Source: Saprospiraceae bacterium (GTDB lineage Bacteria; Bacteroidota; Bacteroidia; Chitinophagales; Saprospiraceae). From it: a stretch of 64,000 nucleotides of DNA. Every line of letters starts with the position of its first letter. The stretch's first letter is position 1. Shown one piece after another: positions 63,224-64,000 of the stretch. A model generated the notes under the pieces. That model worked only from the letters and a program-made list of their open reading frames with translations. It was not told the DNA's origin and did no database searches. The stretch lies in the NCBI GenBank assembly GCA_020628095.1, contig JAHDFP010000010.1, forward strand, positions 1-64,000, in the 5' to 3' direction. The position numbers and the translations under genes are program-made.

Positions 63224-64000
63224 TTAAGTCAGCATAGATTCCTCAAACTGTTTTTCGTACAACTTCTTATAGAACCCATCCTCTGAGTCTAATAGTTCCT
63301 CATGGGTTCCCTCTTCCATCTTCTTTCCAGAATCCAATACGATAATCTTATCTGCGTGCCTTATAGTAGATAGTCGATGGGCAATAATGATCGACGTTCT
63401 TTTTTCTATTAGCTTTTCTATGGCATATTGGATAATGGATTCTGTCTCTGAGTCGATAGAAGAAGTGGCCTCATCCAGAATCAATATATCTGGATCAAAC
63501 ACAAGAGCACGCACAAATGATATGAGCTGTCTCTGTCCCATAGATAGATTAGATCCCCTCTCGGTGATAACGAAGTCATATTCCCCTGGCAATTTCTCTA
63601 TAAAAGGATGCGCTCCGATCATCTTAGAGGCTTCTATTATTTTCTCACGTGTGATAGAGCCATCTCTTAGTCTGATATTATCCATCACCGTACCGTTAAA
63701 TAAAAACACATCTTGTAAGACCATAGCTACCCGATCCCTGAGTTCCTTTTTTGGGTAATGTTTGATATCGATCTTGTCTATGAGTATGTTCCCTTTCTGG
63801 ATGTCATAGAATCTATTAAGGATATTGATGATGGTCGTCTTTCCTGATCCCGTACTTCCGACGATGGCCAAGGTCTGTCCTGCGGGCAGCTTAAAACTTA
63901 TATTATCCAGTACAAAATTTTCTTCGTCATAAGCGAAACCCACGTTCTTAAACTGGACCTCGCCTTTTAGCTTATTGATGGCTTTCTCACCATAATCTGG
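63224..64000 (-). CDS. ABC exporter, C-terminal ATPase part (cut by window edge)
   Basis: The frame is open through the right edge, so only the last 258 residues are seen. It shows Walker A GSTGSGKTTI, the Q-loop MVLQDVFLF, signature LSMGQ, Walker B ILILDEATSSID and the H-loop AHRLSTI, all intact. Such sequences belong to half-type exporters with a fused membrane domain upstream (EVQFKNVGFAYDEE opens the ATPase). The substrate, often lipid or peptide, is not readable from this part. Confidence 0.93.
   Translation of the reverse strand, partial: PDYGEKAINKLKGEVQFKNVGFAYDEENFVLDNISFKLPAGQTLAIVGSTGSGKTTIINILNRFYDIQKGNILIDKIDIKHYPKKELRDRVAMVLQDVFLFNGTVMDNIRLRDGSITREKIIEASKMIGAHPFIEKLPGEYDFVITERGSNLSMGQRQLISFVRALVFDPDILILDEATSSIDSETESIIQYAIEKLIEKRTSIIIAHRLSTIRHADKIIVLDSGKKMEEGTHEELLDSEDGFYKKLYEKQFEESMLT

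Overview
The window reads as chromosomal DNA of a Bacteroidota bacterium. This rests on several directly visible traits: at least five secreted proteins end in the short C-terminal sorting domain used by type IX secretion; promoter-like sequences fit the Bacteroidota TTG/TAnnTTTG pattern (clearest before aspS and the pfkB-family kinase); the DNA is AT-rich; and families typical of the phylum occur (DUF4175, DUF983, SPOR-domain proteins, a PcrB-type prenylglyceryl phosphate synthase, a ~630-residue PurF-like protein, mutL followed by a rhomboid protease). A marine Saprospiria-like lineage is plausible but is only inference. I see no rRNA, tRNA, CRISPR array, insertion sequence or prophage; the stretch looks like ordinary core and accessory chromosome with two damaged genes.

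Layout. 1-12 kb: MarR regulator, a Wzx-type flippase, sigma-54 (rpoN), a cytosolic-type Xaa-Pro aminopeptidase, a 42-residue membrane microprotein, a PfkB sugar kinase, RNase HII, an MMPL/RND exporter paired with a LIC_10190-like membrane protein, and rsgA. 12-21 kb: a prenylglyceryl phosphate synthase and a polyprenyl diphosphate synthase on either side of a TPR protein, aspS, the 2-oxoglutarate dehydrogenase E2 gene, a membrane protein, and a tandem pair of paralogous unknown membrane proteins. 20-27 kb: a sorbosone-dehydrogenase-like beta-propeller, a twin-arginine-tagged epimerase, a DUF1573 lipoprotein, an O-antigen polymerase-like protein coupled to an O-acetyltransferase, and a class III aminotransferase.

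27-40 kb: two thioredoxin-fold proteins in tandem with long helical tails, a T9SS cargo protein beside a lipoprotein gene broken by two frameshifts, a glutamate-synthase-like FMN protein, a SPOR protein, a four-gene minus-strand run beginning with DUF983, and an ftcD-led run (ftcD, DUF1801, alpha/beta hydrolase, SAP-DUF6434). 40-49 kb: the most unusual locus, in which an ECF sigma factor and a membrane protein combining an anti-sigma-like N-terminus, a carboxypeptidase-regulatory fold and a TonB-like C-terminus are flanked by two large secreted von Willebrand A proteins; then an M20 amidohydrolase with one frameshift and an S37 peptidase.

49-64 kb: an apparent operon of a giant coiled-coil DUF4175 protein, an RsbW-type ATPase, ybeY and a secreted M14 carboxypeptidase; a PurF-like amidophosphoribosyltransferase; a mutL-rhomboid-endonuclease I operon; a family 2 glycosyltransferase with a small membrane protein; and the C-terminal part of an ABC exporter cut by the window edge. 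The themes that link genes are envelope building and secretion (flippase, O-antigen genes, T9SS cargo, SPOR protein), extracellular peptide and nucleic-acid breakdown (S37, M14, M20, endonuclease I), and signalling built on sigma factors and anti-sigma-like proteins.
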